Shown: positions 8,746 to 18,037, numbered from the stretch's first letter. The stretch: DNA of 59,831 bases from CAZRHH01 sp964599885 (GCA_964599885.1 CAZRHH010000014.1:1-59831); one strand, 5' to 3'. Translations and numbers: made by a program. The notes: generated by a model not told the origin, from the letters alone.

Positions 8746-8770
8746 GAAGGCGAGCCTGGTCCCTCGTCTT

Positions 8771-9985
8771 TCATGGCTTTTCGGGGAGCGGTTCGGCATC
8801 GATGCGCGGCGTGCGTTCCCAACGCTCGGGCTTCGAGGCGACCGCCTGCCCATACAACCAGAGTTTCCAGATGATGTAGCGCGGCATGGCGGAGAATGCT
8901 CGTACAACCTCGCGTACCGAGAGGTTGGATACGGCGACGCCAGCGACGACGTACAACGCCAGGGCAGCCATGCCGAGCGCCGCACCGGGCGCGACGGTCT
9001 CGGCGCCCAGCGCGTATCCGGCCACAGCGAGGACCGGCAGCCCGGCACCGAGGATCGAGATCGGCGGCACGAGCAGCTCGATCGCTGCGTCCACGCGCAC
9101 GAGTGAGCGTGTGCGTAGACCTTCGACCAGCAACGCCACGCCGTCGGTCCGAGCGGCGGAGAGGCGGCCGGCCTCCCAGCGGCGGTGCTGGCTGGAAGCG
9201 GCGTGCAGCGCAGACGGCGATTCGCCCAGTACGAGCGCTTCGGGCGCGAAGCCGACGCGCATGCCAGCGCGCACGACGCGGGTGTGCTGTTCGACGTCCT
9301 CCGCGAGCCCGAACGATTGCCAGTCCACGCGCGCGAGGGCGGCGCGGCTGAAGCACATGCCAGAACCCTTGAGGCCCGCGCTGGCCCCGAATCGTGCCTT
9401 GCCGAGCGGGCGCAGGAGGTGGACGAGCGCCAGCGCAAGCTCCCGCAGCACAACGTTCGATGCGGCGGATGGGCGTTTCATGCTGTAGTAGGACTGGACG
9501 ACGTCGTCGCCCGCGGCCAGGCGCTGATCGAAGGCCCGCAAGAGGTTGGGTGAGACGGTGCAGTCGCCATCGATGAAGACGACGGCGGTGGCATCGGAGG
9601 GCACGTGTTCGAGGGCGTAGGCGAGCGCGTATCCCTTGCCGATGCGTTCGTCGTCGGTCCGTTCGAGCACGCGGGCTCCGGCGGCCCGGGCGAGCAGCGC
9701 GGTGTCGTCATCGCAGTTGTCGGCGACGACGGTGACATCGATCAGTTCTGGCGGATAGTCGAGCGCGGCGATGCTTTCGAGCAGGAACGGCAAGGCTTGT
9801 TGCTCGTTGTGGGCAGGGATGACCAGCGCGAAGCGGCGCGCGGGCGCTGCGCGGCTTTCCCTTTTCGGGCGCGGGAGAAGCGCGAGGAGCGCAAGCAGCG
9901 CGAGGTAGCCGGCCGCGGCGAGCAACGGCAGCAGGGCGATCCACAGCGCGATGGCGATGGCATCGGTGAGTACGCTGGCGATCAT
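8771..9985 (-). CDS. Membrane glycosyltransferase, family 2
   Basis: A processive-type GT2 of 404 residues that should transfer sugars at the inner membrane face. An N-terminal membrane helix (about 8-37) precedes the GT-A domain, which has VIPAHNE (55-61), a DGD metal site (139-141), the ED catalytic pair (229-230) and QHRRW (266-270). C-terminal membrane helices follow (about 305-350). The architecture is that of cellulose/hyaluronan synthase-like and N-acetylglucosaminyltransferase enzymes. Its ATG overlaps the stop of the upstream GT4 gene by four bases, so it is the last gene of a four-gene operon starting at 13135. Confidence 0.88.
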   Translation of the reverse strand: MIASVLTDAIAIALWIALLPLLAAAGYLALLALLALLPRPKRESRAAPARRFALVIPAHNEQQALPFLLESIAALDYPPELIDVTVVADNCDDDTALLARAAGARVLERTDDERIGKGYALAYALEHVPSDATAVVFIDGDCTVSPNLLRAFDQRLAAGDDVVQSYYSMKRPSAASNVVLRELALALVHLLRPLGKARFGASAGLKGSGMCFSRAALARVDWQSFGLAEDVEQHTRVVRAGMRVGFAPEALVLGESPSALHAASSQHRRWEAGRLSAARTDGVALLVEGLRTRSLVRVDAAIELLVPPISILGAGLPVLAVAGYALGAETVAPGAALGMAALALYVVAGVAVSNLSVREVVRAFSAMPRYIIWKLWLYGQAVASKPERWERTPRIDAEPLPEKP

Positions 9986-11070
9986 GGCAGCGCTCCGGCG
10001 AGTTCGCGGCTCGGCGTGGGTGCGATGACGGCGGATATGCGCTCGACGAAGTGGTCCAGCGAGAGGTGGCTTTCGACGAAGGCGCGGCCGGCCTCGCCCA
10101 TGCGTAGCGCGACATCTGGGCGGTCGAGCAAGTAGGTGATGGTGTGGCGCAGCGCGGCGTCGCTGCGCGGCGCGACGTAGATGCCCGTGTAGTCGGACCA
10201 GGCGCTCTCGCCGATATCGCGCAAGCGGCCGCCCTCGTCCATCAGCGGGCCGCTGACGACACCGGACTGCCCCCGGGTGCGCGAGACGACGACACACTTT
10301 CCCATGGCCATCGCTTCGAGGATCGTGATGATGCCGGCCTGGAAGTCGACATCGTGCAGCGGCACGACGACGAAATGGGCGCCCGCATACGAATCGCGCA
10401 ACTGCGCGTAATCGAGGCGAGCGACGCTGACGTTCTCCGGGATATCGGCCTCGCCGAAGTTGCTGCGGCGGGTGGACCAGTGGCTGCCGGCGGCGATGCG
10501 TACTTCCACAGGCATGTCGCTGACGGCGTGCATGAGCGTACGGTAGTCTCGGAACTCCTGTCCGGCGCTGGCGATGTGCGTCGCCGGGACGGGCAGTGGG
10601 CGCCAGAACTCGCTATCGACCTGAAAGGGGACGTGGACGAGCTGTCCGGCGCCGAAGCCGAGCGTACGCGCGCGCTGCATTTGCGCTGCGGAGTGCATGA
10701 CGACGGCCTGAAATCGCGCGGGCAGCCGGAGGAGGCGGATTGCAGCCCGCTTCTTAAGGGGACTCAGGTAGTGGGCGATCATCGTCAGCCGCGGCTGTGC
10801 AGGGGATTTCCGCAACAGGAACGCAAGCGGCAGGCCGACGTGTTCGCTGTCACAATAGACGTTGTCGTAGGCGCCTGAGCGCGCCGCCGCTGCGCGCGCC
10901 AGCGCGATGCCGCCGCGGCCTCGGCTGGACGCACCATCGATATCGCCGGCATGGAGTACATCGGCATTGAGGGCGCGCGCCAATTCCTCGTAGTCGCGGC
11001 GAGGCCGGTCGATGGGCACTGCCGCCTCGTCGATGCGGTCACTGACGACGATGAGCGTGCGGTTTTGCAT
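9982..11070 (-). CDS. Glycosyltransferase, family 4-like
   Basis: A cytosolic GT-B fold protein of 362 residues. The C-terminal half carries the nucleotide-sugar site: an acidic HDVDFQAGIITILEAMAMGK segment corresponding to the E-x7-E motif of GT4. The N-terminal half, with NVYCDSEHVGLPLAF, should bind the acceptor. Donor and acceptor cannot be told from sequence. It is the third gene of the operon 13135-8771; its stop overlaps the next start by four bases, and the epimerase stop lies two bases upstream of its start. Confidence 0.85.
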   Translation of the reverse strand: MQNRTLIVVSDRIDEAAVPIDRPRRDYEELARALNADVLHAGDIDGASSRGRGGIALARAAAARSGAYDNVYCDSEHVGLPLAFLLRKSPAQPRLTMIAHYLSPLKKRAAIRLLRLPARFQAVVMHSAAQMQRARTLGFGAGQLVHVPFQVDSEFWRPLPVPATHIASAGQEFRDYRTLMHAVSDMPVEVRIAAGSHWSTRRSNFGEADIPENVSVARLDYAQLRDSYAGAHFVVVPLHDVDFQAGIITILEAMAMGKCVVVSRTRGQSGVVSGPLMDEGGRLRDIGESAWSDYTGIYVAPRSDAALRHTITYLLDRPDVALRMGEAGRAFVESHLSLDHFVERISAVIAPTPSRELAGALP

Positions 11071-11072
11071 AA

Positions 11073-11993
11073 TCAGGCCGGTACGCCGGCGCCGAGCGCC
11101 GCTGCCATCGCGCCGAGATGCCCGAGCGGGTCCGCATCGGGTTCGAGGCCGAGGGAGCGCATGCGCGAGACATCGGCGACGAAGCAGGTCACTTCGGCTC
11201 CACGGGCTGGCTCCCGGTTGAGGTTGCCGTTGGATGCAGCGATCTCGATGATGCGCTGGCCGAGTTCGAGAATCGACGTGCCGACACCGCTGCCGATGTT
11301 GGTTGGCGCGGCGAGTCCATGCTCGGCGGCGTGGACGAGCGCGGTAACGACGGTGTCGATCCAGACGAAGTCGAGTACCTGATTGCCGCCGTAGACGCGC
11401 AGGTCGTGGCCGCCTATCGCTTCGGAGAGCCAGAGCGGGATGACCCGGCCGGAGTCGCCGTGACCGTAGACATTGGCGAGCCGGACAATGGCTACGTCGA
11501 TGTCGTGGCAGTTGGCGAAGGTGCGGCAGTACGCTTCGCCGGCGACCTTGCTGGCGCCGTACGGGTTCTTCGCACCAAGCGGGTGTTCCTCATCGACGGG
11601 GGTGTACTGAGGCTCGCCGTAGACCTCGCGCGAAGACGTGAAGACGACGCGCGCGACGCCCAGCTCAACGGCGCAGGTGAGGACGTTGTACGTGCCGAAG
11701 GCATTGGTCGTGAAGCTGTAGTCGGGATCATCGAGCGCGCCCATGACGTTCGACTGGGCGGCGAGGTGGAAGATCAGGTCGCAGCCCTCGGCCGCGCTCA
11801 TGATCGTGGCGCGGTCGCGGATGTCACCTTCGATGAACGTGGCGGCGCCGGAGCGCAGGTGTCGCGCGATGGCGTCGACAGTGCCGCGTTTCAGGTTGTC
11901 CAGAACGACGATGTCGTACCCGAACTCCGCGAGCCGCGTCACGAGATGTGAGCCAATGAAGCCCGCCCCGCCGGTAATCAACGCCTTCGTCAT
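11073..11993 (-). CDS. NAD-dependent nucleotide-sugar epimerase/dehydratase
   Basis: An extended short-chain dehydrogenase of 306 residues. The NAD site GGAGFIG is at 8-14, the catalytic Tyr/Lys pair at Y145 and K149 (PYGASK), and Ser/Thr residues at FTSSREVYG (118-126). It resembles UDP-glucose 4-epimerase and related enzymes that interconvert hexose nucleotide sugars; the exact substrate is open. It is coupled by a four-base overlap to the GT4 gene upstream, so it probably supplies a sugar to the glycosyltransferases of the same operon. Confidence 0.85.
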   Translation of the reverse strand: MTKALITGGAGFIGSHLVTRLAEFGYDIVVLDNLKRGTVDAIARHLRSGAATFIEGDIRDRATIMSAAEGCDLIFHLAAQSNVMGALDDPDYSFTTNAFGTYNVLTCAVELGVARVVFTSSREVYGEPQYTPVDEEHPLGAKNPYGASKVAGEAYCRTFANCHDIDVAIVRLANVYGHGDSGRVIPLWLSEAIGGHDLRVYGGNQVLDFVWIDTVVTALVHAAEHGLAAPTNIGSGVGTSILELGQRIIEIAASNGNLNREPARGAEVTCFVADVSRMRSLGLEPDADPLGHLGAMAAALGAGVPA

Positions 11994-13135
11994 ACGGTTC
12001 GCTCCATCATCATTCCGTCCTGATGTTCCCGCGCGCGCTGCTGCCGGCCCTCGCTGGCCAGCGTCGCGAGGATGTCCGCAATTTGTTCGGCGCCCTTGGC
12101 CATATCGAAGCGCTGTTCGCCGACGAGGCGGGAGCGCGCGCCCATGCTGGCGACGAGCTGACGGTCGCTGGCCATGCGCGCCAGCCGGTCACGGAGGGCT
12201 GTTGCGTCATCGACAGCGACGACGAAGCCGCTTTCGCCTTCTTCCACGGCCTCGGCGTGCGCCCCGACAGGGGTGGTGATGACCGGCAGGCCGGACGCCA
12301 TCGCTTCGCCGAGGACGACGGCGAGGCAGTCGCCGCGGGTCGGGAGGACGAAGACATCGGACTCGCGGTAGAGCGTTAGCAGTTGTTCCGAGTGCGGCTT
12401 GACGCCGTTGTAGACATGGACACCGTCCTCTTCCGGGAGTTCGGCGGCGGTGACAAGGTGCAACTCGCACAGACCGCGCAGATGCTGGCGGTAGACCGAC
12501 AGCAGCAGATCGCCGCCCTTGCGCTCGAAGTCGCCGCCGACGAACAGAATCCGCAGCGGGCCGTCGTGCATGCCGGCGGGCGTGGCGCGCCGTTCCGGAA
12601 AGTTCGACAGCGTCGTACCGGGATGGATGACCGTGACGCGCGACGCGTCGGCGCCGTAGTCGGCGACGAGCGAGTCTTTTGCCCAGCGCGACCAGGTGGT
12701 GTACTGGCGGGCGCGGCTGACCACGCGCGTGAGCAAGCGCTTCTTAACGCGCTCGATGGCCGGGTGCGAGACCGAGTGCGCGTATGCCCCGGCGAGGGTG
12801 TCGAGGTTGAGCGGAGTGGCGTCGAGCGACAACAGCGTGGGGATGCGTGACATGAAGCCGCCGGCGAACAGGCTGACGGTCTGTGTGTGGATGAAGAGCG
12901 CGTCCAGCTGCCCCTCGCGGACCGCGTCATGCAGCAGGCGGCGGGCGCGCAGGCTGCCCCTAAGCGTCCAATTGCTGCGAAGCAGTGGCAGGCGCTCGAA
13001 GCCAGACGGCTCGTACGGGACCTCGAGCCAGACGATATCGAGGTCATCCCGGTGTGCGAGAGCGGCGCGCAGGTTCATGCCGTAGGCAACGTGTCCCAGA
13101 GCCTGTTCGACGACGAATCCGATTCGTGCCCTCAT
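11990..13135 (-). CDS. Glycosyltransferase, family 4
   Basis: A protein of 381 residues with the classic GT4 C-terminal half: ILFVGGDFERKGGDLL (donor phosphate loop) and an E-x7-E region in GEAMASGLPVITTPVGAHAE. It closely resembles the C-terminal half of the GT4 at 30242, so the two are likely paralogues. It is the first gene of the four-gene minus-strand operon. GGGAG lies seven bases before the ATG, and an 11-bp-period repeat promoter lies about 80-150 bp upstream. Confidence 0.87.
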   Translation of the reverse strand: MRARIGFVVEQALGHVAYGMNLRAALAHRDDLDIVWLEVPYEPSGFERLPLLRSNWTLRGSLRARRLLHDAVREGQLDALFIHTQTVSLFAGGFMSRIPTLLSLDATPLNLDTLAGAYAHSVSHPAIERVKKRLLTRVVSRARQYTTWSRWAKDSLVADYGADASRVTVIHPGTTLSNFPERRATPAGMHDGPLRILFVGGDFERKGGDLLLSVYRQHLRGLCELHLVTAAELPEEDGVHVYNGVKPHSEQLLTLYRESDVFVLPTRGDCLAVVLGEAMASGLPVITTPVGAHAEAVEEGESGFVVAVDDATALRDRLARMASDRQLVASMGARSRLVGEQRFDMAKGAEQIADILATLASEGRQQRAREHQDGMMMERTV

Positions 13136-13216
13136 GCGGTTGCTCCCATCAGCGGACGCAGAACGGTTTCACTCGGGGATGCGCGGCGGAGGCCGCGCGT
13201 CAGCCCGGATACAGGT

Positions 13217-13282
13217 AGCCTAGGCGTGAGCCGTTAAGAAGCAGTGGATGGCACGTTCAGGACGTGTCGAGAAACCGTTTTC
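13217..13282 (-). promoter_or_regulatory. Array A: 11-bp direct repeats and -10 of the GT operon
   Basis: On the plus strand the units start at 13233 (GTTAAG), 13244 (GTGGAT), 13255 (GTTCAG), 13266 (GTCGAG) and 13277 (GTTTTC), exactly 11 bp apart. Read on the minus strand, the last unit is CTTAAC, followed after 10 bp by TAGGCT (13222-13217), a plausible -10. The start codon served is at 13135. Confidence 0.7.
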
Positions 13283-13442
13283 GGGGTATCCACAGATTGC
13301 GTACCTGCGCCGGGATGGGGTTAGTATCCGTAACACCGGGTGGGTCTCCCCCAACGGGGAGTTCGGCCCCGGTTTCGAGGGCTCAGTGGCGTGAGGAGAC
13401 GACCGTGATGCCATTGGGTGGACAGGCCGCGAGGGGTTGCAC
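13283..13442 (+). other. Leader region with a nested hairpin before the acyltransferase gene
   Basis: The rest of the 307-bp gap between the divergent genes at 13135 and 13443. It holds a nested inverted repeat: ACCGGG (13335-13340) with CCCGGT (13368-13373), enclosing CTCCCC (13346-13351) and GGGGAG (13356-13361). No T-tract follows, so it is not a typical terminator. A plus-strand promoter is not obvious. Confidence 0.5.
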
Positions 13443-14021
13443 ATGAGCCGTGTTGGCGAGGAGCTAGGCCACGTTCGTCGGGCGATGCTGCTGCGATTTC
13501 GCCTGGCGAACTTCGTCTGCAGGGTGATGCCCGCGCGGTCCCTGAGCACCGTGCGTGCAGCGCTGTATCGCCTCGTCGGGTTCAAGATCGCCCCGCGGGT
13601 GTCGTTCTTGAGCGCGATCTCCGTCGTGGGGAGTGGACCGGGTGTGTACGGACGGCTTTCGATTGGGGATGGGACGGTGATCGGCGAATCGCCGACGTTC
13701 AATCTCGACGATCGGATCACGATCGGCGAGAACGCATCGCTGGGGCCTTCGGTCGCGATCTGGACGAGCACGCACCGGATGGGGCCATCGTCGCGGCGGA
13801 TGTCGCCGGAGGTGATGGCGCGTCCGGTGGTGATTGAGGATGGTGTGTGGGTGCGAGTGGGGGCGCTGATTTTGCCCGGGGTGACCATCGGCAGGGGCAG
13901 CGTTGTCGGCGCGGGTTCCGTGGTGGCTGAGGACGTGCCACCGAACGTGGTGGTTTCCGGCAATCCCGCAGTGGTGCAGAAGGAACTGCGGGCGGGGGAC
14001 GAACAGCCGGGCATCGGTTGA
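13443..14021 (+). CDS. Hexapeptide-repeat O-acetyltransferase
   Basis: A left-handed beta-helix acyltransferase of 192 residues, related to maltose/sugar O-acetyltransferases, which should put acetyl groups on a sugar of the polymer or its precursor. Repeats of the [LIV]-G-x4 type run from about residue 70 (YGRLSIGDGTVIGESPTF) to 180 (GRGSVVGAGSVVAEDV). The catalytic His is expected in WTSTHRMG. The N-terminus is helical, with no signal peptide. The ATG at 13443 follows GAGGGG. The frameshifted methyltransferase starts 36 bp downstream, probably on the same transcript. Confidence 0.85.
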   Translation: MSRVGEELGHVRRAMLLRFRLANFVCRVMPARSLSTVRAALYRLVGFKIAPRVSFLSAISVVGSGPGVYGRLSIGDGTVIGESPTFNLDDRITIGENASLGPSVAIWTSTHRMGPSSRRMSPEVMARPVVIEDGVWVRVGALILPGVTIGRGSVVGAGSVVAEDVPPNVVVSGNPAVVQKELRAGDEQPGIG

Positions 14022-14057
14022 GGCCGCTGGCGACTCGCCGGCGGAGGTAGCGACGAC

Positions 14058-14947
14058 ATGGCGACGGCGACTGACAAGTGGTCGGAATGGCTGCTGGAGA
14101 AGCGTTTCGGGGGAAACGCCGAAGCGACCGAGCGCGGGATGCGGGAACTCTACCGCGTGCGCGACGGCATCCTGGACGAGGCGAATATCGTCACGGGCGA
14201 GACGCTGCTCGACGCTGGCTGCGGCGACGGACTGGTGGCGTTCGCAGCGCTCGATCGCGTTGGCGAGAGCGGACGCGTGATCTTTAGCGATGTCTCCGAC
14301 TCGCTGCTCGAACGGTGCCGCGAGGCTGCGCACGGGCTGGGTGTACTGGGGCGGTGCGACTTCGTACACACGGGGGCGGACGATCTGGGTGCACTGAGAG
14401 ACGAAAGCGTCGATGTGGTGACGACGCGGTCGGTGCTGATCTACGTGCGTGACAAGCGGCGGGCGTTCGAAGAGTTTCGTCGCGTACTGGCGTCCAGGCG
14501 GGCGCATCTCGCTGTGGGAGCCGATCAACCGGTACAACGTGACGTACGACGGCGAGCGCAACAAGCTGGGGGCAGCGCATACCCGCAATCGCGCATCTCT
14601 GGCAGCGGTTCGAGGATCACCTTCGCACGCTACAGCCGCTCGAGTCCGATCCGATGATGGACTTCGACGAGCGCGATTTGCTCCGGCACGCCGAAGCCGC
14701 CGGGTTCCCGGCGGTACACGTAGGCTTTCACGTGTATACGGCGCCGGCGGAGCATGGGAACTGGGACGGATGGATGAGGATGTCGGGGAACCCGACCGTG
14801 CCAACGATGCGCGAGATGTTCCGCGCGCCCTTCACCAATGACGAGTTCGCGCTGTTCGAGCGGCACGTCCGCCCCGGCCTGCAGCGGGGTGGCACTCCGG
14901 TACGGAACGCGATCGCCACCGTGGTCGCGACGAAAGCGTCACGCTGA
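14058..14947 (+). pseudogene. SAM-dependent methyltransferase broken by two +1 frameshifts
   Basis: A class I methyltransferase of about 296 residues when repaired. The SAM loop is LLDAGCGDGLV, then SDVSDSLLERC and the motif-IV region VDVVTTRSVLIYV. Frame one runs to about 14488. One extra G at 14489-14490 moves it to the frame encoding RPGGRISLWEPINRYN. A G-run at 14568-14572, one base too long, moves it again to IPAIAHLWQRFEDH and on to the stop at 14947. Each frame continues the same fold without overlap, so this is one gene with two insertions. They may be real decay or assembly errors. The target could be a sugar or another metabolite. Confidence 0.85.
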
Positions 14948-15024
14948 CGAACCGCCGTGAGACCCGGCGCACTGGTTTGCGGCTCTGCATCCTTCTGATG
15001 AATCGGCGAGACGCGGGATGCGCG

Positions 15025-16686
15025 CTACGCCGGCTCGAGCGCTGCGTCCGTTTGGTGGTGGGAGGCGGGTCTGGGTTCGGAGCGGCCGCGCGAGAGGACG
15101 AGCTTCGGGATCTCACGAAGATCCTTCGGCTGCAGCGCACCAACGACGAGCGCGGCCACGGGATAGCTGATCCCACCCGCGATCATGATCGGCACGAGTC
15201 CGAAGGGCGAAACGGCGATCATCGCGATCGTCATCGGGACGCCGGCGGCGACGCAACGGGCGGCCATGATCGCGTTTGCCCGCACGAACACGCCGCGCTG
15301 CATGAGGAGCAGCGCTGCGGTCACCATGAACGTCTCGGTGATCACGGTGGCGATGGCGGCGCCGATCGCGCCGTTGTCGTACGCATTTTGTGCCCAGGGG
15401 ATCGCGATGAGGTTCATCAGCGGGTTCAGGATCATGGCAACGATGGCGACCTTGGCCCACGGACCTTCGCGGTTGGAGGCGATGAGCGCCGTTCCGACGA
15501 CCATGCTGACCGCGACCAGAGGGCCCTGGAGTGCGAGGATCCGGATCAGGATGATCGAATTGTCGAAGCCTTCCGGGTAGCGGAACGTCTCGATGATCGA
15601 GTTGGCGCCGACCGTGAAGAACAGCGCGATGGGCAAGCTGATCAGGACGAGCAGATCGAGGCAGCGCCGCGCCAGGCTGTTGAACTCTTCGCCCTTCGAC
15701 GCCGACAGGGTGGGCAGCAGGGCGGTCGTCACGGCAAACGGTATGAACGCCGGCACGCCGATGAAGCGGTATGCCAGGCCGTACCAGCCGACGACCTTGT
15801 CTTCGGTCATGATCGCCAGCATCGTGATATCGATGCTGCCGTAAATGAGCAGCGCGAACCCCCAGACAAGGAACGGCACGCCCGACTTGAAGAGCGTTTT
15901 CCAGAGCGGGAAATCAATTTTCGGGGAGAAGCCGACGACCTTCCAGAAGTACACCAAGCGGGCGCTGGTACTCAAAACTACGGACGCGAGCGTCATCAGG
16001 GCGAAGGCGAGCAGCCCGAGATGCAGGACCACGAGGACGACAACCGCCGCGGCGACGAGAAACGCCTTCTCCAGCACGGCGATGACGGAGATGAGATGCA
16101 TGCGCTCCAGGCCCTGAAGCGAGGCGCTGATCGTGGTGCCGATGGCGTTAACGGCCATCAGGCCTGCCGCCACGTAAACGATGTTGATGGTCGACTGTGG
16201 TGCGCCGATCGCATAAGCGATGCCGATCATGGCGGCGACCGAGAGCACGAGCATGGGCGCGCGCGAGAGCAGCGCGTTGAACGTCATATGCGGCGCGCGT
16301 GCCGGATCGCGGGCAATTTCCCGCGTAAGGTAGGTCATCGATCCGAAAATGACGACGACGGAGAAGATCCCTGCCAGTGCGAGCGCGAAGGTGTACTTGC
16401 CGGAGGAGACATCGCCGAGATAGCGCGGCATGATGATCACGAGTACGGACGTGGCGAGCCACATCATCACCTGGCCGCCCATCATGGCGACCAGGTTCCG
16501 CGCCATGCGCGCGCCGCGGGCGGGTGCGTCGCTACCGGAGGAATAGGCCGCGCCCGGCGGGCGTTCCCCGGCCCGGTGCGCGAAAGGCGTCTCGGCGGCG
16601 CTGGCGCCAAACGGGGGTTCTTCGGCAGCGAACGTGCGTTCGGCCTCGGCTGTGCCAACTGGAATCAGAACAATCACCGCCCTCAA
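15025..16686 (-). CDS. Wzx-type polysaccharide flippase
   Basis: An integral membrane protein of up to 553 residues with about 12-14 hydrophobic helices between residue 62 and 525. It is typical of the MATE/Wzx superfamily that flips lipid-linked repeat units across the membrane. The first conserved part is MARNLVAMMGGQVMMW at residue 61. The first 60 residues are hydrophilic and unusual. The frame opens at TTG 16686, with GTG 16677 and ATG 16506 as alternatives. A repeat-type promoter with -10 at 16720-16725 gives a short leader for 16686 or 16677 and favours the longer forms. It is alone on its strand and divergent from the aminotransferase operon. Confidence 0.88.
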   Translation of the reverse strand: MRAVIVLIPVGTAEAERTFAAEEPPFGASAAETPFAHRAGERPPGAAYSSGSDAPARGARMARNLVAMMGGQVMMWLATSVLVIIMPRYLGDVSSGKYTFALALAGIFSVVVIFGSMTYLTREIARDPARAPHMTFNALLSRAPMLVLSVAAMIGIAYAIGAPQSTINIVYVAAGLMAVNAIGTTISASLQGLERMHLISVIAVLEKAFLVAAAVVVLVVLHLGLLAFALMTLASVVLSTSARLVYFWKVVGFSPKIDFPLWKTLFKSGVPFLVWGFALLIYGSIDITMLAIMTEDKVVGWYGLAYRFIGVPAFIPFAVTTALLPTLSASKGEEFNSLARRCLDLLVLISLPIALFFTVGANSIIETFRYPEGFDNSIILIRILALQGPLVAVSMVVGTALIASNREGPWAKVAIVAMILNPLMNLIAIPWAQNAYDNGAIGAAIATVITETFMVTAALLLMQRGVFVRANAIMAARCVAAGVPMTIAMIAVSPFGLVPIMIAGGISYPVAALVVGALQPKDLREIPKLVLSRGRSEPRPASHHQTDAALEPA

Positions 16687-16719
16687 TGAGTGCTGGCCAG
16701 ATCTACTCCGGCTACCGAG

Positions 16720-16785
16720 ATCCTATGAGGAGGGCGTTTAGGCGACGTGAAGCGGATTGGGGAGAGCCGTCGAGAAACGGTGAGC
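16720..16785 (-). promoter_or_regulatory. Array B: 11-bp direct repeats and -10 of the flippase gene
   Basis: Plus-strand units start at 16736 (GTTTAG), 16747 (GTGAAG), 16758 (TGGGGA, poor), 16769 (GTCGAG) and 16780 (GTGAGC), every 11 bp. On the minus strand CTAAAC is followed after 10 bp by TAGGAT (16725-16720). The segment GTCGAGAAAC also occurs in array A at 13266. Confidence 0.75.
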
Positions 16786-16808
16786 TACCACCTTCGCACG
16801 GGATCGTT

Positions 16809-16863
16809 CTCGACTACGGATGCATAGGCAGTCAACCGCGTATCAACGTGGCTGGGCTACTGT
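16809..16863 (+). promoter_or_regulatory. Array G: plus-strand 11-bp repeats and -10 of the DegT operon
   Basis: CTCGAC at 16809, a poor unit at 16820, GTCAAC at 16831 and ATCAAC at 16842 have an 11-bp period in the orientation of the downstream gene. After 10 bp comes TACTGT (16858-16863). The start codon is at 16900. Together with array B it forms a divergent promoter pair. Confidence 0.65.
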
Positions 16864-16899
16864 GGCAGCGAGACAGAGGCTACCGAAAGGCCGGATTAG

Positions 16900-18021
16900 A
16901 TGATTCCGATTACTCGATTGAGCGTGGGCGAGGACGAAGCGCTGGCGGCAGCGGATGCCGTGCGCTCCGGTTGGCTGATGCAGGGCAAGCGCGTTGAGGC
17001 CTTTGAGAACTTGGTGGCGGAATACGTCGGCGCGCCCCATGCCATCGCCGTGTCGAGTGCCACCACGGCGCTGCACCTGGCCCTGATCGCTGCCGGCGTC
17101 GGGCAGGGCGACGAGGTGATCTGCCCGTCGTTCAGCTTCATCGCCAGCGCGAATTCGATTCTGCACGCGGGCGCGACGCCCGTGTTCGTGGACATCGATC
17201 CGCGGACGTACAACATCGACCCGGCGCTGATCGAGGCGGCGATCACGCCACGCACGAAGGCCATCATGCCGGTATCGCAGATCGGCTTGCCGGCGGATCT
17301 CATGGCGATCCGCGCGATCGCGTCGCGGCACGGGTTGAAGATCGTCGAGGATGCAGCGCCGTCGCTGGGGGCGGCGATCGGCGAGGCACGGCTCGGGAGT
17401 TTGAGCGACTTCACGTGCTTCAGCTTCGACGGGCGCAAGATCCTGACGATGGGCGAGGGCGGCATGATCACGACGGGCGATGACGCTGCGGCGGAGCGCC
17501 TGCGTTCGATCCGCGCGCATGGTTCGTCGATCTCGTCGCTGCAGCGCCACTCGTCGACGGGCGCGACGTTCGAGGAGTATCGAGAGCTCGGGTACAACTA
17601 CAAGCTGACGGAGATCCAGGCGGCGATCGGGATCGTGCAGATGGCGAAGGTAGAAGACTTCGTGACGGACCGGCGGCGCTTGGCGGCGCGGTACAACGAA
17701 CTGCTGGCCGGCGAGGCTTCGCTTGTCACGCCATACGAACCGGCGGGCCTGCGCCATGTGTATCAGTCGTACAGCGTGCGGGTGAGTGGCGCCAAGCCGC
17801 GCGATGTGGTGATGAGTGAGATGGCGGAGCGGGGGATCGCGACGCGGCGCGTACAGGCGATTCACCTGGAACCGCTCTACCGGGGCCTGATGCCGGACGT
17901 AGCGCTGCCTGTGACGGAGGCTGCCGCCAGCGAGACGATGCTCTTGCCGCTGTTCGTCGGCTTGTCGGACGACGAACAGGACGAGGTCGTGACGAATCTC
18001 CGCGACGTCCTCGCGTCGTGA
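16900..18021 (+). CDS. DegT/DnrJ/EryC1/StrS sugar aminotransferase
   Basis: A PLP enzyme of 373 residues that transaminates a keto nucleotide sugar to an amino sugar. The PLP-binding Lys is K180 in FSFDGRKILTMGEGGM. ASANSILHAGATPVFVDID and the VEDAAPSLGA segment (149-158, Asp for the pyridine nitrogen) match the family. It is the first gene of a six-gene plus-strand operon with a deacetylase and four glycosyltransferases. AAAGG lies before the ATG, and a repeat promoter (array G) ends about 37 bp upstream. Confidence 0.9.
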   Translation: MIPITRLSVGEDEALAAADAVRSGWLMQGKRVEAFENLVAEYVGAPHAIAVSSATTALHLALIAAGVGQGDEVICPSFSFIASANSILHAGATPVFVDIDPRTYNIDPALIEAAITPRTKAIMPVSQIGLPADLMAIRAIASRHGLKIVEDAAPSLGAAIGEARLGSLSDFTCFSFDGRKILTMGEGGMITTGDDAAAERLRSIRAHGSSISSLQRHSSTGATFEEYRELGYNYKLTEIQAAIGIVQMAKVEDFVTDRRRLAARYNELLAGEASLVTPYEPAGLRHVYQSYSVRVSGAKPRDVVMSEMAERGIATRRVQAIHLEPLYRGLMPDVALPVTEAAASETMLLPLFVGLSDDEQDEVVTNLRDVLAS

Positions 18022-18037
18022 TGCGAGCAGGCTGGCG

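Noticed and set aside
13335..13373. Terminator between the divergent genes
   Set aside because: The nested stem is good, but no T-tract follows on either strand, and no gene ends there.
14977..16689. A 570-codon open frame on the plus strand across the flippase gene
   Set aside because: Extremely rich in D, R, H and G; it is the antisense image of the membrane helices of the flippase.
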